A DNA stretch of 64,000 nt from Alteribacillus iranensis. Its GTDB lineage: Bacteria; Bacillota; Bacilli; Bacillales; Marinococcaceae. The position numbers were made by a program, and so were the translations under genes. Under the pieces are notes generated by a model. The model saw only the letters and a program-made list of their open reading frames with translations, had not been told where the DNA came from and ran no database searches. How positions within the stretch are numbered: the stretch's first letter is position 1; each line of letters starts with the position of its first letter. The stretch is taken from assembly GCF_900113025.1 (NCBI RefSeq), contig NZ_FONT01000002.1, positions 377,434 through 441,433 on the forward strand, written 5' to 3'. Positions 1 through 9,004 of the stretch are shown piece after piece.

Positions 1-671
1 ACTTCGTGAGGCACCGTGTTGATACAAATATCCATATTTGTAACTTCTTCGTTGATATCCTCCATACGAACCGGAAGCAGTCCCATTTCTGTAATTCTCG
101 CAGCATCTGCTTCTTTTCGAACAGCGACGCTTACGTTCGCTCCTGTCGCGGCAAAGAGTCTTGCTAATGTGATACCTGTTCTTCCGAATCCGAGGATCAA
201 CACGTTTGCACCGTGTATCGTTATGTCTGTTTCCTGGATGGCAATGCCTAGTGTCGCTTCTGCAGTCGGGATCGAATTCAGAATCGCTACATCGTCACGA
301 GCGATGAGCTTCACTAGTTTTCTATCTGCTTCGCTAGTAATACGGTCTAAATATTCGTTAGAAATTCCTGTGTAGACGACGGCATGTTTTGGCATGTTCT
401 TTAACATGTCAAGGGTCAGGGACCATTGTTTATCTGTATACTCTGCTTCTACTTCGCCATCCGCATTCGTTCCACTTAAAGGAAGCAGGATGGCATCCAT
501 TTTGCTAAGGTCTGCATTCTCTGAATCGATATGTTGAACATTTGGTTTTGAAAATGATAAATGATCATAACCTGCTAAATAAATATGGATTCCTTTTTGA
601 GATAATTGATGGACAACTTCCACATACCGTTGGTCTCCCCCCATTACGAGGAAGTTCGTTTGTTCCCCCAC
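1..671 (-). CDS. spoVFA: Dipicolinate synthase subunit A (3' end outside window)
   Basis: Makes dipicolinate from the lysine-pathway intermediate in the mother cell during sporulation, together with subunit B. The visible 223 residues of a family of about 297 follow the SpoVFA pattern throughout: an N-terminal segment with FLVMGGDQRYVEVV, then KLVKLIARDDVAILNSIPTAE, then a Rossmann NAD(P) motif LILGFGRTGITLARLFAATGA, then ARITEMGLLP and DICINTVP. The start is a GTG at 671 with a strong upstream AAAAGGGGG ribosome site. The C-terminus is cut by the window edge, so it may be followed by subunit B outside. Odd point: it lies only 62 bp downstream of, and on the same strand as, the oxidase cluster at 734-3756, with no obvious terminator between them. 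Confidence 0.93.
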   Translation of the reverse strand, partial: MGEQTNFLVMGGDQRYVEVVHQLSQKGIHIYLAGYDHLSFSKPNVQHIDSENADLSKMDAILLPLSGTNADGEVEAEYTDKQWSLTLDMLKNMPKHAVVYTGISNEYLDRITSEADRKLVKLIARDDVAILNSIPTAEATLGIAIQETDITIHGANVLILGFGRTGITLARLFAATGANVSVAVRKEADAARITEMGLLPVRMEDINEEVTNMDICINTVPHE

Positions 672-733
672 TTTTTTACCCCCTTTTCGTATTTCGCGAG
701 ATTTTCGTTTGCCTTCTGCTTGAATTCCGCTCC

Positions 734-997
734 TTACTCCTTGAGGATATCTCCTAAAAGAACGGGACGGACGGGAGATTGAGCCCGCTGAAGCGGCGGT
801 TTTGTTTTGCTGTCTTCTTTCAGTTCGGATTCGAGAATTTGACGAACAACAGGCTGACACACTCTTCCTTGGCAATATCCCATGCCGACGCGAACTCTTT
901 TCTTAATTCCTGGTACACTGCTCGCCCCCTGGTCAATGGCTTCTGTAATTTGATTAAGACAGACACCTTCACACCTGCAAATGATTACGTCGCTCAT
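734..997 (-). CDS. BFD-like [2Fe-2S] protein, free-standing
   Basis: An 87-residue protein matching the bacterioferritin-associated-ferredoxin-like [2Fe-2S] domain: CRCEG near residues 8-12 and a downstream C-x4-C in GYCQGRVC near residues 42-49 provide four cysteines. In HcnB-type dehydrogenases this domain is normally the fused C-terminus of the flavoprotein; here it is a separate gene overlapping the end of the flavoprotein gene by 29 bp. The start ATG at 997 has GAGGGAG just upstream. It is inferred to carry electrons within the complex encoded by the next three genes. The last 30 residues, rich in Lys, Pro and Arg, have no assigned role. Confidence 0.85.
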   Translation of the reverse strand: MSDVIICRCEGVCLNQITEAIDQGASSVPGIKKRVRVGMGYCQGRVCQPVVRQILESELKEDSKTKPPLQRAQSPVRPVLLGDILKE

Positions 998-2204
998 AAA
1001 CTCCCTCTTCCTTCCATATTTCTTCCATTTTCAAGCGTCCTTTTTCAATGTCCGGCATGAAACGCAGTGGAGAAATATCACGAGCTTTGTTGACGTTCTC
1101 CTTTGCTTCTTGCACGGACAGCGACCCTGATTTGCCAAAAGACGCTAACATTGAGATGCCCGCCAGTTGGCCTTGAGCGATGGTCACTTTTGCTCCTTCG
1201 ATGCCGGTGATATTTCCTGCCACGTATAACCCTTCCACGGGGGTAGACATGTCCGGGCCATGAAGCGGAACCGTCCCGCCAAGCTCAGGGACATCGACCA
1301 TCGGACAGCCAGCCGTTTGCGCAAGATCTACCATCGGATATAAGCCAGCTGATAAACAGACGGTATCGACTTCTACATGCTCTGGCTCACCGGTTATCTT
1401 GCCATCAATTGTGACAGATTGCAGTGTGATTCCTTCGACCTTTCCGTTCCCTTCTATCTCGGTCGCCACTTTACGGAGTTGGAGCGGTACGCCATTTACT
1501 TTAAGAAAATTAAAACGCAAGGCGTGGGCGACAAGACGTGGAAAGCGGGTTAAGGAAAATTTCCCGACTGTTCGCAACAGCGGATTCGGAGCAAGTCCCG
1601 CGACGTCACTCAGTCGTTCGAGCGTTCGTGCCGGTGAATGGCCGTGTCCGATCGCTGGCGTATCGGGAGGCAGGACCATGCCAACGACATCAATGCCCGT
1701 GTTTTTCATCTCCATCATGACGGATAAAGAAAGAGGATCCACCCCTACGATCATCACTTTTTTCCCTACGGCAATATGGTGTAAATTCGTAAACGTTTGC
1801 GCAGCGCCAATACTGATCGTTCCTGGCAAGGTCCACCCTGGAAGAGGCAAGGCCTTTTCGATGGAGCCGGTCGCTAATAACATGGCTTTTGCTTCTACAG
1901 ACTTTACAGAAGCCCCTGTTAGTTCAACCTTCCATTTTCCACTGACCGACCAAGCGGTAACATTCGTAAATAAATGAACTCCCAGGTCCTCTGCTTTGCG
2001 CGCCAATTCGTCTGCCACTTTTTTGCCGTCCCATACTTTGTCGTCCGGAGGAGCATTGGGATCTTCGTAATGCTGTCCTAGTAATCTACCGCCAGGACGG
2101 TAATATTCATCGATCACAGCTGCCGTTAATCCATGTTGCGCGACTTCTATGGCAGCAGATAAGCCGGATGGCCCTGCGCCAATAATGACTACATCAACTA
2201 TCAT
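969..2204 (-). CDS. HcnB-like FAD/NAD(P)-dependent oxidoreductase subunit
   Basis: A 411-residue pyridine-nucleotide-disulfide-type oxidoreductase. FAD-binding motif VVIIGAGPSGLSAA is at residues 5-18, a second nucleotide-binding stretch KKVMIVGVDPLSLSV lies mid-protein, and the C-terminal GLYVAGNITGIEGAKVTIAQG holds the second FAD contact. This is the architecture of HcnB, the alpha subunit of D-hydroxyproline dehydrogenase and opine oxidase A subunits, but lacking their fused BFD domain. It overlaps the upstream ferredoxin gene by 11 bp and the downstream BFD gene by 29 bp, so translation is coupled. The substrate is probably an amino acid or opine; cyanide production is not implied. The start ATG has GGAGAC eight bases upstream. 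Confidence 0.85.
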   Translation of the reverse strand: MIVDVVIIGAGPSGLSAAIEVAQHGLTAAVIDEYYRPGGRLLGQHYEDPNAPPDDKVWDGKKVADELARKAEDLGVHLFTNVTAWSVSGKWKVELTGASVKSVEAKAMLLATGSIEKALPLPGWTLPGTISIGAAQTFTNLHHIAVGKKVMIVGVDPLSLSVMMEMKNTGIDVVGMVLPPDTPAIGHGHSPARTLERLSDVAGLAPNPLLRTVGKFSLTRFPRLVAHALRFNFLKVNGVPLQLRKVATEIEGNGKVEGITLQSVTIDGKITGEPEHVEVDTVCLSAGLYPMVDLAQTAGCPMVDVPELGGTVPLHGPDMSTPVEGLYVAGNITGIEGAKVTIAQGQLAGISMLASFGKSGSLSVQEAKENVNKARDISPLRFMPDIEKGRLKMEEIWKEEGVYERRNHLQV

Positions 2205-2514
2205 CGTTTAATGTCTCCCTTATCGTAAACGAACGAGGCGAAATGACTTTTGTTCCTTGATGGTTCGGCGTGAGGCATGTCCGTACGTTGGCCACGCCGT
2301 CTACTTCTGCGCGGCATTCGTAACAATGGCCAATACCGCAAAACACGCCTCGTCCTTCTCCCGTCACCTCGCACGTTCGAATGGTTTGAATTCCGTTCGC
2401 AAGCAGGGAAACGGCAATGGGCTCGCCGTCATAGCCACTTAATTTCTTGTTATTAAAATAAAATTCGATGGGCTCTCGTTTCTTTTCAGAGGAATCCAAT
2501 CGGTAGGCATTCAT
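2194..2514 (-). CDS. HcnA-like (2Fe-2S) ferredoxin subunit
   Basis: A short protein of about 106 residues with a plant-type ferredoxin cluster-binding set, FCGIGHCYEC followed 13 residues later by RTC. This is the small subunit seen with HcnB/HcnC-type oxidases, D-hydroxyproline dehydrogenase gamma and opine oxidases. A GTG at 2526 opens the frame, but the ribosome site GGGAG touches that codon; ATG at 2514 has better spacing and is preferred. Its 3' end overlaps the flavoprotein gene by 11 bp. It is inferred to pass electrons between the two flavoproteins of the cluster. Confidence 0.85.
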   Translation of the reverse strand: MNAYRLDSSEKKREPIEFYFNNKKLSGYDGEPIAVSLLANGIQTIRTCEVTGEGRGVFCGIGHCYECRAEVDGVANVRTCLTPNHQGTKVISPRSFTIRETLNDDS

Positions 2515-2580
2515 TATGTTCTTCACTCCCTTTTGGCTGATCCCGTTTCATAGAAGCGGTCCCCTTTAGGAGAGGAATTC

Positions 2581-3756
2581 TTATTTCCCTTTAGGAGTAA
2601 CGGGTTCTTGAAAACGATCCATAGAAAAGGGCCGTATGTCGATTCCCGGGTCTTCACCGCAAGCGACGTTTGCCATCACTTTCCCTGAAATAGGGGCAAG
2701 GGCAATGCCGTCTCCTTCATGTCCGGCAGCAACAAATATGCCTTCCATTCCCGGTACGGGACCAAGAACTGGCATGCCATCTGGCGTATACGGACGCAGC
2801 CCCGTGAATGTTCGAATGATCCGTACATTAGCAAGCATAGGGAATGCACGGACGGCCACTTCCGCTATTTTTCGTGTCACTTCCGGGTCGGTATCCGTTT
2901 CATAGCCCGCGAATTGTCGGGAGCCCCCTATTAATAACTGGCCGCTGTGCGTCTGACCGATCGCTAACCCGATCCCGTATGGGTCCTCCGCTTGTTTGCC
3001 TTGATTTCTTCTTAGTTTATTTGCGATGTACGCGGCACTTAACACATTGCCGTGCATGACTTTATCCAGTTGTTCAGTTACTAAAATCTGACCGCGCCGC
3101 GGTGTAATGGGCAGCTCGATATCTAGTTGTTCTAACAGTAAAGGCGTCCATACCCCCATTGCCAGCACAACCGCATCCGCATATACCTTTTCATTGTTCA
3201 GTTGGACGCCTACAATTCGGTCTTTTTCACGAAGAAACCCCGTCACCGGTGAGCGCAGTTTCAGCTCTGCCCCCAGTCTCCGAGCCGCGTTCGCATACGC
3301 GAAAGAAACATGTAATGGATTGCACTCGGCGTCTTGATCCCACCAAGTCGAGGCAATAATGTTTTTTGATAGCGCGGGTTGTCGTTCTCGTGCTTCTTCC
3401 CCGCTGATCAGTCTTACGCCGATCCCCGCTTTTTGTTGTCGTTCTACCATTTCTTCCATTGCTTTTAATTCTTCTTCTGTCTCGATGACGATCATTCCAC
3501 CGGCCTTGTTGTACTCCAGATCTGCTTCCAATTCTTCTTCCAACGTTTCATAGACGCTGGCACTTTGAATAGCGAGATCTAATGTCGGCCCCGGCTTTTT
3601 CGATTGAAGCATAATGGCACGGTCACAAGCACCTGACGTCCCCGATGCAATATCTTTTGCGTCCACCAAGGTGACCTCCGCTCCGAACTTCGCCAGATAA
3701 TAGGCCGTAGAACTTCCAATCAAACCGCCGCCAACGACGATTACCTTATAACTCAC
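2581..3756 (-). CDS. HcnC/DadA-like FAD amino acid oxidase subunit
   Basis: A 391-residue D-amino-acid-oxidase-fold flavoprotein. N-terminal FAD motif VIVVGGGLIGSSTAYYLA is at residues 5-22, GLRPYTPDGMPVLGPVPG is the family signature in the C-terminal half, and FVAAGHEGDGIALAPISGK closes the FAD site. The family covers sarcosine/glycine oxidases, HcnC, D-hydroxyproline dehydrogenase beta and opine oxidase B. As first gene of the four-gene run it would be the catalytic subunit that oxidises the amine. The start is GTG at 3756 with GGAGG six bases upstream. A 54-bp gap separates it from the ferredoxin gene. The substrate cannot be named from sequence. Confidence 0.85.
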   Translation of the reverse strand: MSYKVIVVGGGLIGSSTAYYLAKFGAEVTLVDAKDIASGTSGACDRAIMLQSKKPGPTLDLAIQSASVYETLEEELEADLEYNKAGGMIVIETEEELKAMEEMVERQQKAGIGVRLISGEEARERQPALSKNIIASTWWDQDAECNPLHVSFAYANAARRLGAELKLRSPVTGFLREKDRIVGVQLNNEKVYADAVVLAMGVWTPLLLEQLDIELPITPRRGQILVTEQLDKVMHGNVLSAAYIANKLRRNQGKQAEDPYGIGLAIGQTHSGQLLIGGSRQFAGYETDTDPEVTRKIAEVAVRAFPMLANVRIIRTFTGLRPYTPDGMPVLGPVPGMEGIFVAAGHEGDGIALAPISGKVMANVACGEDPGIDIRPFSMDRFQEPVTPKGK

Positions 3757-4290
3757 GTGATGCCTCCTCCACCCATGACTTCTTTTCTTACCTATTTATG
3801 CAAAAGCCCATCCGAACAACGTTATATTGCTATTCGATCTATTATGACAAACATGATCATTATGAAAGAGATGAATCTACATATTTAACACTTTTCATTT
3901 TACCATAGCGGGCTTAGCTGAAGAACCTCTGTGTTCATGTCCTGATAGAAAAGGGCTCGCAGCAGGCTGGAATCGTTTTTCATTCCTCAATCGAAATCAA
4001 TTTTAAACAGAATTTGCCATATTATGTATAAATTTCTTTTCGTGGTTAATGATGATATTCAGAAGTTCACGCCTTAACGGGCAGTAAATAGCTCCATTCA
4101 GGTTTTTCTTAAGATTATTTACGTAAAGAAAAGCGGGACGTACCTCTCAAAAAGGTGGAGTCTGCAGGTCATATATTAGGTACTGATCATTGGTAGAAAG
4201 GCCGGCTTATCCGCTGATGTATATAGTGGCCCTACCCAAAAAATTTGTTCGTCCAACCCAACAGATGGAATGTTATAGGAGGGTTCAAAA
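3757..4290. other. Divergent intergenic region, no gene seen
   Basis: A 534-bp gap between the leftward oxidase cluster and the rightward Tat-protein gene. It must contain promoters for both directions. I found no convincing ORF, tandem repeat, riboswitch or terminator here, and it is one of the few large gaps in the window without either repeat family. Confidence 0.5.
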
Positions 4291-5043
4291 ATGGCTGATG
4301 AAAAGCATGAAAGTAAAACCATCACTCGTAGAGATTTCATTAAAAAAACCGGTTATGTAACTGGCGGGGTGGTTGGTGGTGGTGTTCTAGGTGGATTACT
4401 CGGTAGTGAAGTTTGGAATACTACCACTGACCCTGAGGTTGCACCTGAAGAGTTACAGCAGCATGATCAGGCTTTACAATATTTTAAGAGTAGAGCTGAT
4501 TTCCAGGTCTTATCGAGCGCAACAGAGCGGATTTTTCCAGCGGATGAACTTGGTCCAGGGGCAATTGAATTAGGTGTTCCTTACTATATTGATCACCAAC
4601 TGGCAGGCAGATGGGGAATCAATGACAGAGAGTATAGGCAAGGTCCTTTCTATAAGGGTGAGCCAAATCAAGGATATCAGACGCATTTAAAGCATCACGA
4701 GATTTTTGATTTAGGAATTGAAGCGCTCGAAAAGTATAGTCAATCGACATTTAATGAAAGGTTTGCGGAATTAGAAGGCAAACAGCAGGACGAGGTGCTA
4801 ATGGCGTTTGATAATGATGAGGTGGACATGTCTGTTATTTCTTCAAGCCTCTTCTTTGAACTTTTACGCACCATGACTTTTGAAGGGGTTTATGCAGACC
4901 CTCTTTATGGCGGTAATAAGGATATGCAAGGCTGGAAGATGAAGGAGTATCCTGGTGTACAAATGAGTTATACAGAAGAAATAGAATCTGAAGATTTCGT
5001 TGAAATGGATCCGGTGAGCTTACATAAACGCTTTAACACGTAA
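4291..5043 (+). CDS. Gluconate 2-dehydrogenase subunit 3-like protein, Tat signal
   Basis: A 250-residue protein of the gluconate 2-dehydrogenase subunit 3 family, the small chaperone-like subunit of membrane sugar dehydrogenases. The N-terminus has a twin-arginine motif TRRDFIKK (residues 12-19) followed by a glycine-rich hydrophobic stretch, so it should be exported folded by Tat. The domain includes FQVLSSATERIFPADELGPGA and, near the C-terminus, FEGVYADPLYGGNKDMQGW, typical of the family. The gene directly precedes the GMC flavoprotein, which has no signal of its own, so this subunit probably carries its partner across the membrane. The start ATG has GGAGG well placed. Sugar specificity is unknown. 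Confidence 0.88.
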   Translation: MADEKHESKTITRRDFIKKTGYVTGGVVGGGVLGGLLGSEVWNTTTDPEVAPEELQQHDQALQYFKSRADFQVLSSATERIFPADELGPGAIELGVPYYIDHQLAGRWGINDREYRQGPFYKGEPNQGYQTHLKHHEIFDLGIEALEKYSQSTFNERFAELEGKQQDEVLMAFDNDEVDMSVISSSLFFELLRTMTFEGVYADPLYGGNKDMQGWKMKEYPGVQMSYTEEIESEDFVEMDPVSLHKRFNT

Positions 5044-5130
5044 GGGAAAGTAAGCGGCAAAGTAAGAATGAGTCCTTTCATGGAGTTGTATATAACAGAT
5101 GAATCGCAGGACAAGGAGTGTATATCCATT

Positions 5131-6843
5131 ATGGTTACGAAACTGCCTAAAACAGACGTTGTAACGGTAGGTGTAGGTTGGACAGGTGGTATTATTGCTG
5201 CTGAGTGCAGTAAAGCAGGGTTAGAAGTTGTCGGGTTAGAACGTGGGAGAAATCGGGAAACACAAGATTTTGCGATGAAACATGATGAACTCCGTTATGC
5301 CTTGCGATATGAAAATGGGCAAGATCTATCGAGACAAACACTAACATTTAGAAATAATAGTGGCCAGCGAGCATTACCTATGCGTAAATTTGGATCTTTC
5401 CTATTAGGTGAAGGTGTTGGAGGAGCAGGCACACATTGGAATGGGCTGACAGATCGCTATTCTCCCTATGATTTTGAAATAAGATCAAAAACAATTGAAA
5501 AGTATGGAGAAAGTAAAATTGCGGATGGATTAAACCTCCAAGACTGGGGGATCACCTATGAAGAAATTGAGCCGTACTATGTGAAATTTGAAAAGATGGC
5601 TGGTATTTCTGCTGATGAGACTCCGCTTCGTGGAGAGCGGTCGGAACCCTTTCCGAACCCGGCTATGAAGAGTACACCGGCAATGGATCTATTTATAGAA
5701 ACAACGAAAAACATGGGACTGGATCCTTTTGTCATGCCGGCAGCTAATAACTCACAAAACTATCAAAATCCAGATGGCCAGCGTATAGGTGCTTGTCAAT
5801 ATAACGGATTTTGTGAACGGTTTGGCTGTGAATACGGAGCGAAAGCCAGTCCGAACATTACGGTAATCCCGACAGCGGAAGCTACTGGAAACTTCGAACT
5901 TCGCCCCAATTCTGAAGTCATTGAAGTACTGCATGATGGCGAGAAAGCAACAGGGGTTCTTTACATTGATACACGTACAGGAGAGCGATTTGAACAACCA
6001 GCGGAAGTCGTGGCATTGACAAGCTACACATTTAATAATAACCGCTTGTTGCTCGCCTCAGAACTTGGTACTCCCTATAATCCGGAAACACAAAGAGGTA
6101 CGATTGGAAAGAATTACTGTTACCAAGTAATCGTAGGGACGGACGGGTTTTTCGACGATCAAAAATTCAATGTGGCCATGGGCTCAGGTGGGCTCGCTGC
6201 GACATTAGATAATTTTAATGCAGATAACTTTGACCACACAGATCATGACTTCCTGCACGGTGGCTCCATCCTCATGGGACAATACGCAAAAAGACCAATC
6301 GCTAACAATCAAGTTCCTCCTGGCACACCAAGATGGGGAAGTGATTTCAAAAAACAATCGATCAAATATTTTAACCGCTCGATCAATATATATACGTATG
6401 GTGCATGTTTACCTCATGCGAATAATTATCTGGATTTAGACCCGACATATAAAGATATACACGGCTATCCCCTTCTTCGCATGACGTTCGATTATTCGGA
6501 TACCGATCGAAAGCGAGGTCACTTCCTGAATGAACAAACAAAGAAAATCATGCAGGAAATGGGAGCAACGCATGTTTCAGACAATGAATCCATGGAACAT
6601 TATGACATTACAGAGTATAAAGCGACACATAATACAGGCGGTGTCATCATGGGGGAGGACCCTGAAACGTCAGCTGTCAACTCTTATTTGCAAATGTGGG
6701 AAGCTGATAATGTGTTTGTCGTTGGCGGCTCCGCATATCCTCATCAAAGTGGTTACAATGCGACTGCCACTTTAGGAGCGCTTGCTTATAGAGCATCAGA
6801 AGGGATTATCGACTATAGTAAAGATGGCGGATCGCTTGTTTAA
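5131..6843 (+). CDS. GMC-family oxidoreductase (gluconate/polyol dehydrogenase large subunit)
   Basis: A 570-residue FAD-dependent glucose-methanol-choline oxidoreductase of the membrane sugar-dehydrogenase branch. FAD motif VGVGWTGGIIAAE lies near residues 13-25, GVGGAGTHWNGLTDRY about residue 95 onwards is the second GMC signature, and the C-terminal SAYPHQSGYNATATLGALA carries the active-site His and Asn. An upstream ATG at 5068 keeps the frame open but lacks a ribosome site; ATG at 5131 follows AAGGAG and gives the expected N-terminus close to the FAD motif. It lies 87 bp after the Tat-signal subunit gene. The cytochrome c subunit that completes such enzymes in proteobacteria is not next to it, so the electron acceptor is unknown. 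Confidence 0.9.
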   Translation: MVTKLPKTDVVTVGVGWTGGIIAAECSKAGLEVVGLERGRNRETQDFAMKHDELRYALRYENGQDLSRQTLTFRNNSGQRALPMRKFGSFLLGEGVGGAGTHWNGLTDRYSPYDFEIRSKTIEKYGESKIADGLNLQDWGITYEEIEPYYVKFEKMAGISADETPLRGERSEPFPNPAMKSTPAMDLFIETTKNMGLDPFVMPAANNSQNYQNPDGQRIGACQYNGFCERFGCEYGAKASPNITVIPTAEATGNFELRPNSEVIEVLHDGEKATGVLYIDTRTGERFEQPAEVVALTSYTFNNNRLLLASELGTPYNPETQRGTIGKNYCYQVIVGTDGFFDDQKFNVAMGSGGLAATLDNFNADNFDHTDHDFLHGGSILMGQYAKRPIANNQVPPGTPRWGSDFKKQSIKYFNRSINIYTYGACLPHANNYLDLDPTYKDIHGYPLLRMTFDYSDTDRKRGHFLNEQTKKIMQEMGATHVSDNESMEHYDITEYKATHNTGGVIMGEDPETSAVNSYLQMWEADNVFVVGGSAYPHQSGYNATATLGALAYRASEGIIDYSKDGGSLV

Positions 6844-6937
6844 GATTAGTAATGGATGAAAAAACTGAGAATAATCAGGTAACGCGAGAATGATTTACCA
6901 GGGTTACTTCCCGGCGTTTATATGAATGTATCATAGA

Positions 6938-6978
6938 AGCACACCGACCTTTCAAAAAAAAGAGTTGGTGTGCTCTTT
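6938..6978 (+). terminator. Intrinsic terminator after the GMC gene
   Basis: AGCACACC pairs with GGTGTGCT, the hairpin is extended by a few inner pairs, and CTTTGTT follows. It sits about 95 bp after the GMC stop codon. Confidence 0.7.
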
Positions 6979-7120
6979 GTTCGTAAGACATAGGTGACAG
7001 AGCTGATCTGCTTAAGCGATGAAGGTGGTCTCTGGAGACAACATATAAATGTAAGTGGATTAGAAAAAAGCATTTACGTCGCTGACTGATATATCATCAC
7101 AAGGAAAAAATTTGGCTGTA

Positions 7121-7384
7121 CTATTCATCACTTTCTGTTTCTTCGTCACTCTCTAATTGATTTTTAGGGATGTCCCTTTCTACCTCTTTATTTTCATCTA
7201 GTTCCTCACCAAACTCATCATTCATTTCATTTTCAGTAGGACCATTATCCATATTTTCCTCGTATTGATTTAATGGTTCTTCCTCTTCAAATGAATCTTC
7301 TTCTTCTTCGACTTCCCCACAAGACGTTACAAGTAATAATGCTAATAGAGGGGAACCTATTTTAAATAATATTTTGTTAGCCAT
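7121..7384 (-). CDS. Small acidic lipoprotein
   Basis: An 87-residue protein with a lipoprotein signal: MANKILFKIG, a hydrophobic core, then the lipobox LVTSC with Cys near residue 22. The mature part of about 65 residues is extremely rich in Glu, Asp and Asn and looks disordered. Such tails are common in surface lipoproteins of salt-adapted Bacillaceae. It is on its own between two genes with different orientation or long gaps. No family recognised and no function can be assigned. Confidence 0.7.
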   Translation of the reverse strand: MANKILFKIGSPLLALLLVTSCGEVEEEEDSFEEEEPLNQYEENMDNGPTENEMNDEFGEELDENKEVERDIPKNQLESDEETESDE

Positions 7385-7631
7385 CTACATTCCTCCTACT
7401 ATGGTTCATTTCTCCAACATAGCTTAACCAATTCGTAGGAAGCCATACCGAAAACAATGGATTTCTTACATTTTTCCTCTCCAGAAACTAACTCACTGGA
7501 TCTTATATATAATTTTAAAAACCTTGATAATAACCGAAATGGATTCATAAAGTTACCCAATCTTCTTTCATGGCCTTTTCTAGAGTGGCTGGGCGTCTGA
7601 AGCTTGACCGTTCTCTAAGAACGCTATGTCC

Positions 7632-8972
7632 TTACCAAAAAAGATATAAACAGTAAATGAGAGTCGTGTGTACGAGCATCAAGACGATGGCGTACAGCAA
7701 GTTCCACCGCAAAATAATGCGAAACACATTCTCTTTGAGTAAACTGGAAACCCCTATCACAACAGGGGAAACCGGGGAAACGGTCGTTGCGACAGACCAG
7801 GCGCTAAGAAGCATCATCGCCATCATGATAACAGGAATCCCCAATTCGTCATACGACACCGTCGCTACAATCGCGCTGATCGTCACAATCTGGTGAACGC
7901 CGATAAAAGAAAGAACTGAAATAATCACCGTTGTCATCATAATTAATAGAAACACAGACGTGTCAGCCAGCATGACCCAGACGCTATGTATGTGATCAGA
8001 AATTGGTGTGTTGGATAACACGACGCCAAAAAATCCAGCCGTGAGTAATAACCCCACTTCATTGGCTCGGTTCGGAAAAACTTCTTTCAAGTAATCGTTC
8101 ACTTTGTGTACAAATGGTTTCGCATGTTTTAAATACAGCGCCCATAGGAAAGCAAAAAATAACACAATTAATGAGATGATCACACTAGCATTTAACGGGA
8201 TCCTTGGTTCAAAAATGAAAATAAAACCAGTCACCAGCAGCAATACAGCAAAAAGCTCATACAACTTATATTTACTCCTCGAAAGAGAACGCTCCGGTGT
8301 GTCGAAAGAAATATTTCTCATTTCAACGAATCGAAACAGAACGTATGCCGTCAGTACTTGAAACACACTTAACAGCAGGCCATACGGCAAGTACTGATAA
8401 ATCGGGACCTGAAGAGAATATACGACGAGAAACACGGATGCAAAATAAGGAGACCACGTATGAACGGAGGTGAAGCCTCTCACGTACACTCGTCCTAATA
8501 AGGTATGTGGCAATTTTAATTTTTCCACCATCGCATGGATGATGTAAAGCGAGCCTATGTTGGTGATCGGTCCGATGAGCGAAAACAGCCCGGATAGAAA
8601 CAAATACATCCTTTGGGGCTTTTGGTGAAAACGCGCGGTAATTCCAGCTAAGTGTTTGTGATACTGTCCGATGTTGATCGGTATTCCTAAAATCGGTACG
8701 ACCACAACAAGACAGACAAGCGGCAAGTTTCTCGTTATGCCTTCTACCCACATGTCCATCGGCTGCTGCTGATAAAGAAGAACGGCGCCTCCCACAAGGA
8801 TCATAAGACTCCCAAATACTTTAGGAATTCCTCGACTATAAAACAAACTAATCAAAGCGGTTAAGGCGGTTAGGACGGTATACAGCCCCGTCACCCATGA
8901 ATTCGTGAAAAATTGTCCAATGATAAAAGTGATAATGAGAACGACAATGATGCTATTCGCTATACGTTTCAA
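7632..8972 (-). CDS. Polytopic membrane permease of unknown substrate
   Basis: A 446-residue integral membrane protein with about 11-12 hydrophobic segments spread over its length and short loops. A conserved-looking region GLFSLIGPITNIGSLYIIHAM around residue 130 and a C-terminal SVATTVSPVSPVVIGVSSLLKEN resemble re-entrant helix-turn motifs of ion-transporter-superfamily carriers (organic acid or amino acid permeases), but I cannot name the family. The start is TTG at 8972 with AGGAG nine bases upstream; no in-frame ATG is better placed. The gene is monocistronic, followed by a region with a short remnant of the Family A repeat end (near 7586-7610). The substrate is unknown. Confidence 0.7.
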   Translation of the reverse strand: MKRIANSIIVVLIITFIIGQFFTNSWVTGLYTVLTALTALISLFYSRGIPKVFGSLMILVGGAVLLYQQQPMDMWVEGITRNLPLVCLVVVVPILGIPINIGQYHKHLAGITARFHQKPQRMYLFLSGLFSLIGPITNIGSLYIIHAMVEKLKLPHTLLGRVYVRGFTSVHTWSPYFASVFLVVYSLQVPIYQYLPYGLLLSVFQVLTAYVLFRFVEMRNISFDTPERSLSRSKYKLYELFAVLLLVTGFIFIFEPRIPLNASVIISLIVLFFAFLWALYLKHAKPFVHKVNDYLKEVFPNRANEVGLLLTAGFFGVVLSNTPISDHIHSVWVMLADTSVFLLIMMTTVIISVLSFIGVHQIVTISAIVATVSYDELGIPVIMMAMMLLSAWSVATTVSPVSPVVIGVSSLLKENVFRIILRWNLLYAIVLMLVHTTLIYCLYLFW

Positions 8973-9004
8973 ATTAGATAACTCCTACTGTAATTCTATT
9001 TATA

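Noticed and set aside
16..375. 119-residue plus-strand ORF at the left edge
   Set aside because: Antisense shadow of spoVFA, which matches a known family over its whole visible length.
969..3756. Hydrogen cyanide synthase HcnABC
   Set aside because: The architecture is shared by D-hydroxyproline dehydrogenases and opine oxidases; sequence alone does not support cyanide formation.
5068..5130. Upstream start for the GMC gene
   Set aside because: ATG 5068 lacks a ribosome site and adds a segment not expected in the family; ATG 5131 follows AAGGAG.
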